Source: DATGIQ01 sp035295665
Lineage (GTDB): Bacteria > Planctomycetota > Planctomycetia > Gemmatales > Gemmataceae
NCBI GenBank assembly: GCA_035295665.1
Contig: DATGIQ010000046.1
Location: 1 to 34,542 of the forward strand
Direction of reading: 5' to 3'
Length of the DNA stretch: 34,542 nucleotides
How positions within the stretch are numbered: position 1 is the stretch's first letter; each line of letters begins with the position of its first letter. Below the pieces are notes generated by a model. It was not told where the DNA came from and made no database searches. It was given only the letters and a program-made list of their open reading frames with translations. Positions 1 to 9,800 of this stretch are shown here, one piece after another. The translations under genes and the position numbers were made by a program.

Positions 1-1
1 C

Positions 2-781
2 GAACGGTTTACGGTCGGCGACCGAGTTGGCGTTCCCTGGCTCGGCTACACCTGCGGTAGTTGCCCGTATTGCCGAACCGGCCGGGAGAATCTCTGCGAC
101 CGGGCCCGGTTCACCGGCTACCAGATCGACGGTGGTTACGCCGAATACACCGTGGCGGACCAGCGCTACTGCTTCCCTGTCCCTCCCTCATACACCGATG
201 CGGAGGCGGCCCCGCTGCTTTGCGCCGGCCTGATTGGCTACCGATCCTACCGCATGGCCGGGGAAGGGCGGCGGTTGGGGATTTACGGGTTCGGGGCCGC
301 CGCTCACATCATCGCCCAGATCGCCCGCCATGAGGGCCGCGAGGTTTACGCTTTTACCCGTCCCGGCGATACGGAAGCGCAGCAGTTCGCCCGTGAGTTG
401 GGCGCGATCTGGGCCGGAGACTCGACCGCTCGGCCACCCGAAGAGCTGGACGCCGCGCTCCTGTTCGCGCCGATTGGCAGCCTGGTTCCCGCGGCGCTGC
501 GGGCGGTGGCCAAGGGGGGCCTGGTGGTCTGCGCCGGGATCCATATGAGTGATATCCCGGCGTTCCCCTATCACCTGCTGTGGGGCGAACGCACCGTGCG
601 TTCCGTCGCCAACCTCACACGCCGGGACGGCGAGGAATTCCTGGCACTCGCACCGCGGGTTCCGGTGCACACGGAGGTTCGGCCATTCCCGCTGACCCAG
701 GCTAACGAGGCACTGGCGCGTTTGCGGAGCGGACAGATCCGCGGGGCCGCCGTGCTCCTCCCCAAAGCTGAACCGCGTTGA
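2..781 (+). CDS. Zinc-dependent alcohol dehydrogenase, 5' end cut by window edge
   Basis: This is the C-terminal part of a medium-chain, zinc-type alcohol dehydrogenase; the start lies before the window and the frame is open from base 2. Near the new N-terminus sits the structural-zinc cysteine cluster CGSCPYCRTGRENLC (four cysteines), followed by the GGYAEY segment usual in this family. A Rossmann NAD(P)-binding loop GFGAAAH appears about residue 95. The spacing fits the bacterial adh_fam_2 branch of zinc alcohol dehydrogenases. It should be a cytoplasmic enzyme that interconverts alcohols and aldehydes, but the substrate cannot be read from the sequence. The catalytic-zinc histidine and the first cysteine are not visible because about 75 residues are missing. 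Confidence 0.9.
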   Translation, partial: ERFTVGDRVGVPWLGYTCGSCPYCRTGRENLCDRARFTGYQIDGGYAEYTVADQRYCFPVPPSYTDAEAAPLLCAGLIGYRSYRMAGEGRRLGIYGFGAAAHIIAQIARHEGREVYAFTRPGDTEAQQFARELGAIWAGDSTARPPEELDAALLFAPIGSLVPAALRAVAKGGLVVCAGIHMSDIPAFPYHLLWGERTVRSVANLTRRDGEEFLALAPRVPVHTEVRPFPLTQANEALARLRSGQIRGAAVLLPKAEPR

Positions 782-856
782 ACATTCGGCACACGGGTTG
801 CTCCATAGAAGGTCAGCACTTGCATCCTTCCGCCTGGACTACCTGGAGGTGTTGCG

Positions 857-1144
857 ATGAGAGAAACGCGAATTACTCTTCCGGAACTCATCCTGGTCGC
901 TGGCACCCGTGCAGCGCTGGGCGCCGGCGTCGGTCTTCTGCTGGCTGACTGCCTTTCCGCAGACCAGCGCCGGGCCGTCGGCTGGACGCTCTTCCTGGCC
1001 GGTGCGCTCAGTACCATTCCCCTCGCGTTTGAGATCTTTGGCGGACAGCGCCTCTCTGGCCCTACGAAATGGCGCGGGCTGGCCGCAAGGAGGCCTCGAT
1101 CCGAGGCGAACGAACGCCCCCGATCCGCGTTGGCGGAGGCCTGA
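857..1144 (+). CDS. Small membrane protein, unknown function
   Basis: A 95-residue protein with a good ribosome site (GGAGG, 7 bases before ATG). The start MRETRITLPELILVAGTR is followed by two hydrophobic stretches, about residues 12-30 (LVAGTRAALGAGVGLLLAD) and 42-60 (WTLFLAGALSTIPLAFEIF), which look like a pair of membrane helices. The C-terminal 30 residues are basic and hydrophilic. Its stop codon overlaps an ATG (ATGA at 1144), so a coupled downstream reading frame is possible. I recognise no catalytic motif. Function is unknown; the gene itself looks real from its ribosome site and membrane pattern. Confidence 0.75.
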   Translation: MRETRITLPELILVAGTRAALGAGVGLLLADCLSADQRRAVGWTLFLAGALSTIPLAFEIFGGQRLSGPTKWRGLAARRPRSEANERPRSALAEA

Positions 1145-1290
1145 TGCATCGAACTGGCGAGCCCGGCATGGAAAGGCCCGACGCCGCCCAGGTCTCCGAG
1201 CAAGTCGTGCGCCGGCTGACCGATTGTGGCCGAAGGCAAAGCCTACGCCGTCTCCATGGACGGCAGCATCATGATTACCGACATGAATGA
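1144..1290 (+). other. Possible small or frameshifted ORF, doubtful
   Basis: An ATG overlapping the previous stop opens a 48-codon frame (MHRTGEPGMERPDAAQVSEQ and on). The first half looks protein-like up to VVRRLTD, then turns into arginine-rich nonsense. From about base 1226 a different frame reads VAEGKAYAVSMDGSIMITD, which looks like the natural continuation, as if one base were lost near 1220-1228. That second frame runs on into the next gene. This could be a frameshifted small gene, a sequencing error, or chance. Confidence 0.25.
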
Positions 1291-1306
1291 GCAAAGGAGA
1301 TCAACA

Positions 1307-1624
1307 ATGGTCGCGCGGAAAACAGATCCAGGGACACAGTCCCAGGAAGAGAATCCATCGGGCGTCGGTCCGCAAGGCAGCGGTAAGGACAGTCCTCCGC
1401 TCTCAAAGAGCCTTCCCAGGACAGCCGGGAAGCTGGACACGGGGCAACCCGGGGGCGGCCAAGGCCGCGTCGATGTCACGGGGACTATGCCGGAAGGAAT
1501 TCGGGTAGACCCGGACATTACCGAAGGGCACCCGGGCTACCAGGAGAGCGGCGACTCGGAGATCATCCCGACAGAGACGGGGAACCGAGGACATCCTTCC
1601 AAGGAAAAGAGACCACAGGACTGA
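1307..1624 (+). CDS. Small hydrophilic protein, unknown function
   Basis: A 105-residue hydrophilic protein, rich in Gly, Pro, Ser, Asp, Glu and Lys, with no hydrophobic core and no cysteine; it is probably largely disordered. The start at 1307 (MVARKTDPG) is preferred because AAAGGAG lies about 8 bases upstream; the frame also stays open upstream to a GTG at 1226. The C-terminal half contains MPEGIRVDPDITEGHPGY. I recognise no family. It ends 41 bases before the convergent DUF1501 gene. Confidence 0.5.
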   Translation: MVARKTDPGTQSQEENPSGVGPQGSGKDSPPLSKSLPRTAGKLDTGQPGGGQGRVDVTGTMPEGIRVDPDITEGHPGYQESGDSEIIPTETGNRGHPSKEKRPQD

Positions 1625-1665
1625 TCTGGGCAAAGGTCCGGCGATAGGACCGCGGCTCATGACGA

Positions 1666-3102
1666 TCACGCCAAGAGATCTCGCACGACTTCCCCGTGCA
1701 CGTCGGTCAGGCGCATATCGCGTCCACCGAAGCGAAACGTCAGGCGCTGGTGATCAACGCCCAAGAGGTAGAGCATCGTTGCGTGTAGGTCGTAGATCTC
1801 AACCCGATCCTTGACCACTTTGTAGCCCCATTCATCGGTCTCGCCATAGCGGTAGCCGCTCTTGACCCCGCCGCCGGCCAGCCAGATGGTAAAGCCGAAT
1901 TGGTTATGATCGCGGCCATCGCTGCCCTGGGCGAAGGGAGTCCGGCCAAATTCGCCGGCCCAAAGGACCAGCGTTGTCTTCAACAGGCCGCGTGCCTTCA
2001 GGTCCTTGAGCAGTCCAGCGATCGGCTGGTCTACCGCACGGCAATTCTTTTCATGGCCATCTTTTAGACCACTATGTTGGTCCCAGCGGTCCGTACCCAC
2101 ACTCGGACAGGTCAGCTCGACAAAGCGCACGCCACGCTCCACCAGTCGCCGGGCAATCAGACACTCGGCCCCGAAAATCCGGGTCGGTTCATACGGTGCG
2201 TCCAGGCCATAGAGGGAGCGCGTCGCTGCGGATTCGTTTCGGGAGTCGAGCAGTTCTGGGATCGCGGTCTGCATCCGATAGGCGGTTTCGTAGTTGGCAA
2301 TGGCGGATTCGATCGCATCGTTGTGGCCGAACCGATCCAGTGCCGCCGCATCCAGCTTGGCCAGCAAATCGAGCTTGTTGCGCTGGTGCCGGTCGCTGGG
2401 TTCCTCGCGGCGAATATTGGCCACGGGCGGATCTTTCGGCCGGAAGATCGAACCCTGATACGCAGCCGGCAAAAACCCGCTGTTGAAGTTGTCCAGTCCC
2501 CCGGGTGGGATCAAGCCGCCGTTGAGCACAATAAAACCAGGCAGGTTCTTGTTCTCGCTGCCCAGCCCGTAATTCACCCAGGCACCCATGCTTGGCCGGC
2601 CTTGCATCCCCGAGCCGGTGTGCAGGAAATAGTTCGCGCTGGTGTGTTCAGGGAATTTGGACATCATGGAATGGATCACGGCCAAATCGTCTACACACTC
2701 CGCCAGATGCGGGAACAGCTCGCTGACCCACAGGCCGCTCTCTCCCCGGCGCTGGAATTTCCACGGCGTGGCCATCACCTTGCCCACGTTGTTGAACTGG
2801 GTCGGCTCAACCGGGAACACGGAACGGGGATCGCGGCCATGATATTTGGCCAGCAGCGGCTTGTAATCGAAGGTATCTACCTGGGACGGTCCGCCATCCA
2901 TGTACAGGAAAATGATGTTGCGGACACGGGGTGGAAAATGCTCCCTCTGCGCGGCCGCGGCCGTGCGCGCGCCGGCTTTCGCTTCGGCAGCGGCCTCCTC
3001 AGCCAGCAAAGCGGCCAGCGCCACGGCACCAAAACCGTTGGCACAACGAAGGAGCATTTGACGCCGGGTCAGGGGTGGAACGATGAAGCGTCCGCAGTGC
3101 AT
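1666..3102 (-). CDS. DUF1501 secreted protein
   Basis: A 478-residue DUF1501 protein, a family abundant in planctomycetes and distantly related to the sulfatase/alkaline phosphatase fold. The N-terminus has a Tat-like signal (LTRRQMLLRCANGFGAVALA), then the family hallmarks RNIIFLYMDGGPSQVDTFDYKP, a GRPSMGAWVNYGLGS block, a WDQHSG block, the metal-site-like WAGEFGRTPFAQ, GRDHNQFGFTIWLAGGGVKSG, and the C-terminal LTDVHGEVVRDLL. The start ATG is preceded by GAGG. It follows the cytochrome/DUF1553 gene on the same strand with a 20-base gap, so the two are surely one operon. In this family the pair is generally found together and is thought to act outside the cytoplasm; the substrate is unknown. 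Confidence 0.92.
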   Translation of the reverse strand: MHCGRFIVPPLTRRQMLLRCANGFGAVALAALLAEEAAAEAKAGARTAAAAQREHFPPRVRNIIFLYMDGGPSQVDTFDYKPLLAKYHGRDPRSVFPVEPTQFNNVGKVMATPWKFQRRGESGLWVSELFPHLAECVDDLAVIHSMMSKFPEHTSANYFLHTGSGMQGRPSMGAWVNYGLGSENKNLPGFIVLNGGLIPPGGLDNFNSGFLPAAYQGSIFRPKDPPVANIRREEPSDRHQRNKLDLLAKLDAAALDRFGHNDAIESAIANYETAYRMQTAIPELLDSRNESAATRSLYGLDAPYEPTRIFGAECLIARRLVERGVRFVELTCPSVGTDRWDQHSGLKDGHEKNCRAVDQPIAGLLKDLKARGLLKTTLVLWAGEFGRTPFAQGSDGRDHNQFGFTIWLAGGGVKSGYRYGETDEWGYKVVKDRVEIYDLHATMLYLLGVDHQRLTFRFGGRDMRLTDVHGEVVRDLLA

Positions 3103-3122
3103 CAGGAAACCTCATCACGCGG

Positions 3123-6100
3123 TCAGTGGATAAAAAGGAACTCCTTGGCATTGAACAAGACATGAGCCAGGTCGGCCCACGCCGCCAGGTCCGCAGGCTT
3201 GCCTGTATATAGCCGGGTCTGCCGTTCAAGGAAATCGAGGCAGGCGGCAGATTCGGACGGACTCGGCGGCCGGGCAAACGCATTCTGATACATTCCCGCA
3301 ATGCGTTCTTGGCGCGAGGTGGGCGTCGCCAACACCCGCGCCGCCCACCGCTCCGCTTGCTGATGGACGAATGGGTCATTCAACACCAACAGAGCCTGGG
3401 CTGGGACATTCGAAACCGAACGCTGCCCCACGGTTGAAAATGGAATCGGCGTATCGAACGCGAGCATCAGGGGCGAAAGAAAATTACGGCGGACGGCGAG
3501 ATAAAGACTGCGGCGGCCGTCGCCGTTTAGTGGTCCACTGGACGGCCGGCCCCGGCCTTGTTGAAACTCGGTCAAATGCACCGGCACGGACGGCCCATAG
3601 ATCCGAGGGTTGAGCTGGCCGGAGATAGCGAGCATGGCATCGCGAATCGCTTCCCCTTCCAGGCGATGAACGCGCATGCAGTGTAGCCAAAGGTCTTGCG
3701 GATCGGCCTGCACACTCGATTGGACGGCTTGCGTAGACATCCGGTACGTGCGGGAAAGCACCAGCGTACGAACTAGCTGCTTGACCGACCAGCCCTGCTG
3801 AATGAATTGAGCGGCCAGGTAATCGAGGAGCTCGGGATGGGTAGGACGTTCGCCCAGCACGCCGAAGTTATCGACGGATGCCACGATGCCGCGGTGGAAC
3901 AAGTGTTGCCAAATGCGGTTCACCATGACGCGGGCCAGGAGCGGATTGAGCGTGGGGTCGATCATCTGCCGCGCTAGCTCCAGCCGTCCGCTGCCGCGGT
4001 GGACAGCGAGACCCCGCGGTCCCGCCAGCGCTTCCAGGAAACGTCGCGGTACGATCTCGCCCAGTGCCTTCGGCGAGCCACGGATGAAGACGTGCTCGTT
4101 CTGAGCATCTCCATCGAGCATGGCCATGGCCAGCCGCGATTGCTTCTGAATCTGGGCTGTGAGATCCGCCTCCTTTCGGACAAACGCACCCGTTGCTGCG
4201 GCAAGACGGCGCGCAGCCGGACCGTCAGCTGTGCCGAAAAGCGCGGGGTGCTGAACGAGCCAGTCGGCAAGCTCGGCATAGTCCGCGGCATCGGCCCTCC
4301 CGATGAGGTCATCGTTTGCCAGCCGGCTACACACGTCGGAAAAGACGGATTGATAGAGTAAGGCCAACGACTCCAGGGAACCGAGGTCCGCCTTGGCCAA
4401 CCTTCGCCACAGCGCACGGTTGCTACCGGAGAGGGGGGCCGTCTCTTTGGCGAGAGAGGAATCATCGCCTGTTCCCGAACCAGCGGCCGCCTGCACGACT
4501 TTGGCCACGGCAAAATCGGCCTGGTCCGCGGGGGTGAAAAAGACGTAGGCATGGTGCCCCTGATACGGGGTCAGGTCGTGGCGGATCCACTGGAAGCCGT
4601 CCCCGGTCTGGATTGGTTGAATCAGCTGGCCATGCAGAGGCCCGGCGATTAGCGCATGCGAATCGACGGCGGCATACGCATAGCCTTTCCCCCGGACCAA
4701 GTAGAAGAGCTTACCGCTCGTGATCAGAAAGCTCGGAGTGCGGATCGTCCGGCCCGCACGCACCCAGCTGCCGAGCGCACCCGGATCGTTCTCCGCGCCC
4801 GCAACCAGCTTGAGGCCGTCCCAGGTTGGATCTTTCTCGGCAGCCGCGATGGTGTAGACCCGGGCAATGGGCCGCGCCGGATCCTTGCCGAAGCGGATTT
4901 GCCCAGGCTGGACCGGACCTGGACCATACATCAAGCCATCCGGCAACCACTCCGACGCGCCCAATCGGCCGTAATCAACCACCACGTCGGCACCCCGCGG
5001 CGCAGTGGCGGCTATCGCTTCGCACTGGCGGCAATCCGCAATCAGCGGCCGAAGGAGTTGGGTTAGCCGTTGCCGGTCGTCAGCACGCGGATCGCCTGCC
5101 GCGACCGACCACGCATGGAAGGGGTCGTGGAGATCGTTCGCCGCCAGTTGCAAATGCCTGCTCCACTGGTCCAGGATTTTTGGATCGAGCTGCCGTTCCT
5201 GGGCCAGGCGATGCACGAGCTCGGCCGCAGCGGAAGAAGCGCGTGCCAGCTCCCCGTGCAGCGTTTCCCGCGCGGCCAGGAGGTAATCGGCGAGCCGGTC
5301 CAGCACGGGCTGTAACGCTTCCGCCTCCGCCCGCTGGATGGAGGCCCGACTTTCTTCCCGCAGTTTCCAGAGTTGCTCGGCGACCCGCCGGTTGTGTTCC
5401 ATCGTATCGAACCGCGCCAGCCGGTAGCTGCTGCTCCGCAAGAAGCCGAGCAGAGCGTAATAGTCCTTGGTGGAGATGGCATCGAACTTGTGATCGTGAC
5501 ACCGCGCACAGGCAACGGTCAACCCGAGGAACGTTTTCGTCATCACGTCCACCATATTGTCGAAGCGGTCGGCCTCATCCTGTCGGGTATCGACAGGCGA
5601 ATGGAGCACTTCGCCCAGGAACCAAAACCCCGTACCAAGGATTGATTCGTTGAACCCCCCGGTCGGGTGCTGCCGCGGCTGGGGAAGCAGGTCTCCCGCA
5701 AGGTGTTCGGTGACGAATTGGTCGTAAGGCACATCGGCGTTGAAGGCACGGATGACGTAGTCGCGGTACTGATAGGCATTGGGAGCCACATAATCGAATT
5801 CGTGGCCACGGGACTCTGCGTACCGCACCAGGTCCAGCCAGTGTCGCGCCCACCGCTCCCCGAAATGCGGCGAAGCGAGCAGGCGGTCCACAACGTTTTC
5901 CCAGGCACGGTCGGAGGTATCCGCGAGAAAGGCTTCCACTTCAGCCGGCGTCGGCGGCAGGCCGGTCAAATCGAAGGAGAGGCGGCGAAGAAGCGTTCGC
6001 GGATCGGCCGGCGGGGCAGGGGAGAGTCCGTGGGCTTCGAGCTTGGCCAAGATGAATTGATCGACCGGGCAGCAGGGCCAGCTCCGGTTCACCACAGCGG

Positions 6101-6596
6101 GCGGATCCGATCCATGTATCGGTTGCCAGGCCCAATGTTCGCGTTTGCGTTTGTCGAGATCGAATGCGCCGGGAAGCGACGCGGCGGTGGCCGAAGGTTG
6201 CGCGCGGGGCCAGGGTGCTCCCCGTTGCACCCACATTGTTAGATCGGCGATGGCTGCCTCGGGGAGTTTGCCCTTGGGCGGCATCTGAAGGTCCACATCG
6301 TGGTAACGGATCGCTCGGATCAGACGGCTTTGTTCCGGCTGGCCGGGGACAATGGCCGGACCGTTTTCACCACCGCGGAGAAGTGCCTCGCGGCTATCGA
6401 GGAATAAACCGCCCTTGGGTTTCTTGGCGCGGGTGGAGTGGCAGGAGTGGCAATGCTGAACCAGAACTGGCCGAATTCTCTTCTCGAAGAACTCGTTCCC
6501 CGCGGAGTTGTCGGCAACCGCTTCCGCGGCCGGGAGAGATGGGGAAAGTGCGATCGTAAGGGCAAGGGCCAACCAGAGGGGTCGGTGCGGACGCAT
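3123..6596 (-). CDS. PSCyt1-DUF1549-DUF1553 planctomycete cytochrome protein
   Basis: A 1157-residue secreted protein. I place the start at 6596 because MRPHRPLWLALALTIALSP there gives a clean signal peptide; an upstream in-frame start at 6665 would bury it. Residues about 49-53 are CHSCH, a haem c-binding motif of the planctomycete cytochrome C domain (PSCyt1). DUF1549 (PSCyt2) follows at about 170-420 with LTGLPPTPAEVEAF, RWARHWLDLVRYAES and ACARCHDHKFD, the last holding a second CxxCH haem motif. A long middle part (about 540-760) looks like an all-beta insert. DUF1553 (PSD1) occupies the C-terminus with NPLLARVMVNRIWQHLFHRG and THPELLDYLA. It is co-transcribed with the DUF1501 gene downstream. 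The two haem sites suggest an extracytoplasmic redox role; the substrate is unknown. Confidence 0.92.
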   Translation of the reverse strand: MRPHRPLWLALALTIALSPSLPAAEAVADNSAGNEFFEKRIRPVLVQHCHSCHSTRAKKPKGGLFLDSREALLRGGENGPAIVPGQPEQSRLIRAIRYHDVDLQMPPKGKLPEAAIADLTMWVQRGAPWPRAQPSATAASLPGAFDLDKRKREHWAWQPIHGSDPPAVVNRSWPCCPVDQFILAKLEAHGLSPAPPADPRTLLRRLSFDLTGLPPTPAEVEAFLADTSDRAWENVVDRLLASPHFGERWARHWLDLVRYAESRGHEFDYVAPNAYQYRDYVIRAFNADVPYDQFVTEHLAGDLLPQPRQHPTGGFNESILGTGFWFLGEVLHSPVDTRQDEADRFDNMVDVMTKTFLGLTVACARCHDHKFDAISTKDYYALLGFLRSSSYRLARFDTMEHNRRVAEQLWKLREESRASIQRAEAEALQPVLDRLADYLLAARETLHGELARASSAAAELVHRLAQERQLDPKILDQWSRHLQLAANDLHDPFHAWSVAAGDPRADDRQRLTQLLRPLIADCRQCEAIAATAPRGADVVVDYGRLGASEWLPDGLMYGPGPVQPGQIRFGKDPARPIARVYTIAAAEKDPTWDGLKLVAGAENDPGALGSWVRAGRTIRTPSFLITSGKLFYLVRGKGYAYAAVDSHALIAGPLHGQLIQPIQTGDGFQWIRHDLTPYQGHHAYVFFTPADQADFAVAKVVQAAAGSGTGDDSSLAKETAPLSGSNRALWRRLAKADLGSLESLALLYQSVFSDVCSRLANDDLIGRADAADYAELADWLVQHPALFGTADGPAARRLAAATGAFVRKEADLTAQIQKQSRLAMAMLDGDAQNEHVFIRGSPKALGEIVPRRFLEALAGPRGLAVHRGSGRLELARQMIDPTLNPLLARVMVNRIWQHLFHRGIVASVDNFGVLGERPTHPELLDYLAAQFIQQGWSVKQLVRTLVLSRTYRMSTQAVQSSVQADPQDLWLHCMRVHRLEGEAIRDAMLAISGQLNPRIYGPSVPVHLTEFQQGRGRPSSGPLNGDGRRSLYLAVRRNFLSPLMLAFDTPIPFSTVGQRSVSNVPAQALLVLNDPFVHQQAERWAARVLATPTSRQERIAGMYQNAFARPPSPSESAACLDFLERQTRLYTGKPADLAAWADLAHVLFNAKEFLFIH

Positions 6597-6850
6597 TGCC
6601 AAGGAAACCATCCCTCTCGCCCTTTCCTGCGTACCGGTTGGCGAATCGGCCACGATGGATCGCATTGTGAGCGTGCCGAAGTCTCTCGTTGAGAATACCC
6701 ATCCGGAGTCACGTTGGAAAGTCGAACCTACGAGAGATGCTCATGCATGGCCTTTGGTCTGGCACCCAGCGGCTGCAAAGGCTCCCCTGGCAATCCCCGC
6801 GCCGGTTCATATTTATATCAATGTACGTCCCACCTGCATGAGGCCCCGCC
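6597..6850. promoter_or_regulatory. Shared divergent intergenic region of two PSCyt operons
   Basis: These 254 bases separate two PSCyt1-DUF1549-DUF1553 genes that point away from each other, so both operon promoters should lie here. An AT-rich block, TTCATATTTATATCAATGT near 6808-6826, is the most promoter-like part, but I cannot pair a convincing -35 and -10 with it. No large inverted repeat was seen. Confidence 0.4.
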
Positions 6851-9800
6851 ATGAAACCTTCCCTCACTTTCCTTGCGACGTTGATTTGTCTCTTGCTTGG
6901 CCTGCCGCTAGCCGTGCGGGCAGAGACGGGGCAGATCAACTTCGATCGGGACATCCGGCCAATTCTGTCAAACAATTGTTTCAAATGCCACGGGCCCGAC
7001 GAGAAACAACGGAAGGCCGGCTTACGCCTGGATCGCCGCGATGGCATCGTGGCCGAACTTCGCTCCGGCAACCGGGCCGTTGTGCCAGGTAAGTCTGCCG
7101 AGAGCGCTTTGGTGGCCCGGATCACGGCGACGGAGCCTGAAGAACGAATGCCCCCGCCTGCCTCCGGCAAAACCCTCTCGCCGGAGCAGATCAATCTGCT
7201 CAAGCGCTGGGTCGAAGAAGGTGCCGAGTACAAGGAGCATTGGTCGTTTGTTCCGCCCCGGCGACCCGAGTTGCCGGAAGTGAAGGATGCGGCGTTCGTG
7301 CAGAACCCGATCGACCGCTTTGTCCTGGCCCGACTGGAACACGAAGGTCTGCACCCGTCGCCCCCGGCGGACAAAACGACCCTGATCCGCCGCGTGACGC
7401 AAGACCTGACCGGCTTGCCACCCACGCTGGCCGAGGTCGATGCTTTCCTGGCCGACGATTCGCCCCAGGCCTACGAGCGGCTCGTCGATCGGCTCCTGGC
7501 TTCCCCGCAATACGGCGAACACCTGGCCCGCTATTGGCTCGATGCCGTGCGCTACGGAGACACCCACGGTCTCCATTTCGATAACGAACGTTCGCTTTGG
7601 CCGTACCGGGACTGGGTCATCAACGCCTTGAACCATAACCTCCCCTTTGATCAGTTTACGATCGAGCAGCTAGCCGGGGACCTGCTTCCCCACCCGACAC
7701 GAGAACAACAGATCGCCACCGGCTTCAATCGCTGCAACGTGACCTCGAATGAGGGCGGATCGATCGATGACGAGCTCCTGATGCGTTATGCCGTCGATCG
7801 AACGGATGCCGTCTCCACCGTGTTCCTGGGACTGACCCTAGGCTGCGCCGTCTGCCATGATCACAAGTTCGATCCGATCACACAAAAAGAGTTCTACCAG
7901 CTGTATGCATTTTTCAACAGCGCCGCCGACAAGGCGATGGACGGCAACGTGCTCGCCCCGCCGCCGATCCTGAAGCTGTCCACGCCACAACAAGAGGCCA
8001 AACTGAAGTCCCTCGAGGACCAGATCCATGCGGTTCAGCGGGAAATCACCGACCAGCTGGCCCGACTGGACTATGTCGAGCCGAAGGGCGGGGCCGTGGC
8101 CAGCACGGCGAAGCCGACCGGGCCACAGGAATATGTCTGGATCGAGGATGAGTTGCCGCCGGGCGCCAAGCCCCAGGGCGACAGTCCCTGGAAGTTCATC
8201 ACCAAGGAGCAGGGGCCGGTCTTCAGTGGCAAACGCGCTTCGACACGGACCGCCACGGGGCTGAGTCAGCATTTCTTTACCGAGGCCAACCCGGGCTTGC
8301 GGATCGGCGGCGGCGACACGCTCTTCGCCTATGTCTATCTCGATTCAGCAAACCCGCCCAAAACGATCATGCTCCAGTTCAACGACGGTACGTGGGAGCA
8401 TCGGGCCTTCTGGGGCGAGGATCAGATCCCGTTTGGCTCGGGCAGCACACCGGGCCATGTGTCGATGGGGCCACTTCCGGAGACCGGCAAATGGATCCGG
8501 CTCGAAGTGAAAGCGGCCAAGGTCGGACTCAAGCCTGAGAGCGTCTTGAATGGTTGGGCCTTCACGCAGTTCGGCGGTACGGTCTATTGGGACAAGGCCG
8601 GCATCGTCACCCGTACGCCGCAGGGAAATGGCCAATTTGACTCCCTGGCAGCGTGGGAAGCGTTTGAGCGAACGCGCAAATCGAAGACACTGCCCAAGGC
8701 GGTCCAGGATGCCCTCAAGTCCGAGCCGGCCAAGCGAACCTCCGAGCAAACCAAGCTCCTCCGTGATCACTTCCTGGAGAACATTTACGCTGGCACGCGC
8801 CCGGTCTTCGAACCGTTGCACAAACGAATGGACAGCCTGAACAAGGAACGGAACACGCTCGATGCAGCGATCCCGGCCGCGATGGTGATGGCGGATTTGC
8901 CGAAGCCGCGGGAAACCTTTGTGTTGCTCCGGGGTGCGTATAACAAAAAAGGCGAGAAGGTAAATCCGGGCACGCCGGCGGTGTTGCCGCCGATGCCGAA
9001 GGACGCGGCCAAGAACCGCCTTGGCCTGGCCCGCTGGCTGGTGGATCGCTCGCAGCCGTTGACGGCACGGGTTATCGTGAATCGCTATTGGGAGCACTAT
9101 TTCAGTCGGGGGATCGTAAAAACGGCCAACGACTTTGGCTACCAAGGCGAATGGCCAACACATCCCGAGTTGCTGGATTGGCTGGCGAGCGAGTTCCAGA
9201 GCACCGGCTGGGATGTCAAGCACATGCAGAAGCTGATCGTGATGAGCAGCACGTACCGGCAATCCTCGAAGGTGACGCCGGAGTTGCTGCACCGTGATCC
9301 GGAGAATGCTCTCCTGGCCCGCGGACCGCGATTCCGTATGGATGCCGAGATGGTTCGGGATGCCGTGTTGGCGGCCAGTGGCCTCTTGGTAGAGAAGCTG
9401 GGTGGCCCCAGCGTCAAGCCCTACCAGCCGCCGGGTCTGTGGGAAGCGGTAGGGTTTTTCGGCAGCAACACGCGAGTTTTCAAGCGGGATAACGGCGACG
9501 CCCTGTACCGCCGCAGTGTGTACACGTTCTGGAAGCGGACCAGCCCCCCGCCGTCCCTCACCCTCTTCGACGCCCCCTCCCGTGAGACCTGCACCGTGCG
9601 CCGGCCGCGCACCAATACGCCGCTTCAGGCCTTGGCCTTGATGAACGATGAGCAGTTTGTCGAGGCCGCACGGCACCTGGCGCGCCGGATCATGGTCGAG
9701 GGCGGCACGACCCCGCAGGACCGGCTCCGCTACGGCTTCCGTCTTGCCGTCATCCGCGGGCCGGACGCCAGCGAGCTGGACACGCTCACGAAACTCTTTG

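Noticed and set aside
1144..1306. BON domain
   Set aside because: EQVVRRLTD followed by VSMDGSIMIT loosely resembles a BON layout, but it needs a frameshift and is too short to support.
1635..1651. Terminator between the convergent small gene and DUF1501 gene
   Set aside because: Stem GGTCC/GGACC is only 5 bp and no T-run follows on either strand.
2074..3165. A 363-codon plus-strand open frame
   Set aside because: It is antisense to the DUF1501 gene, has no recognised motif and mirrors the GC-rich codon pattern of that gene.
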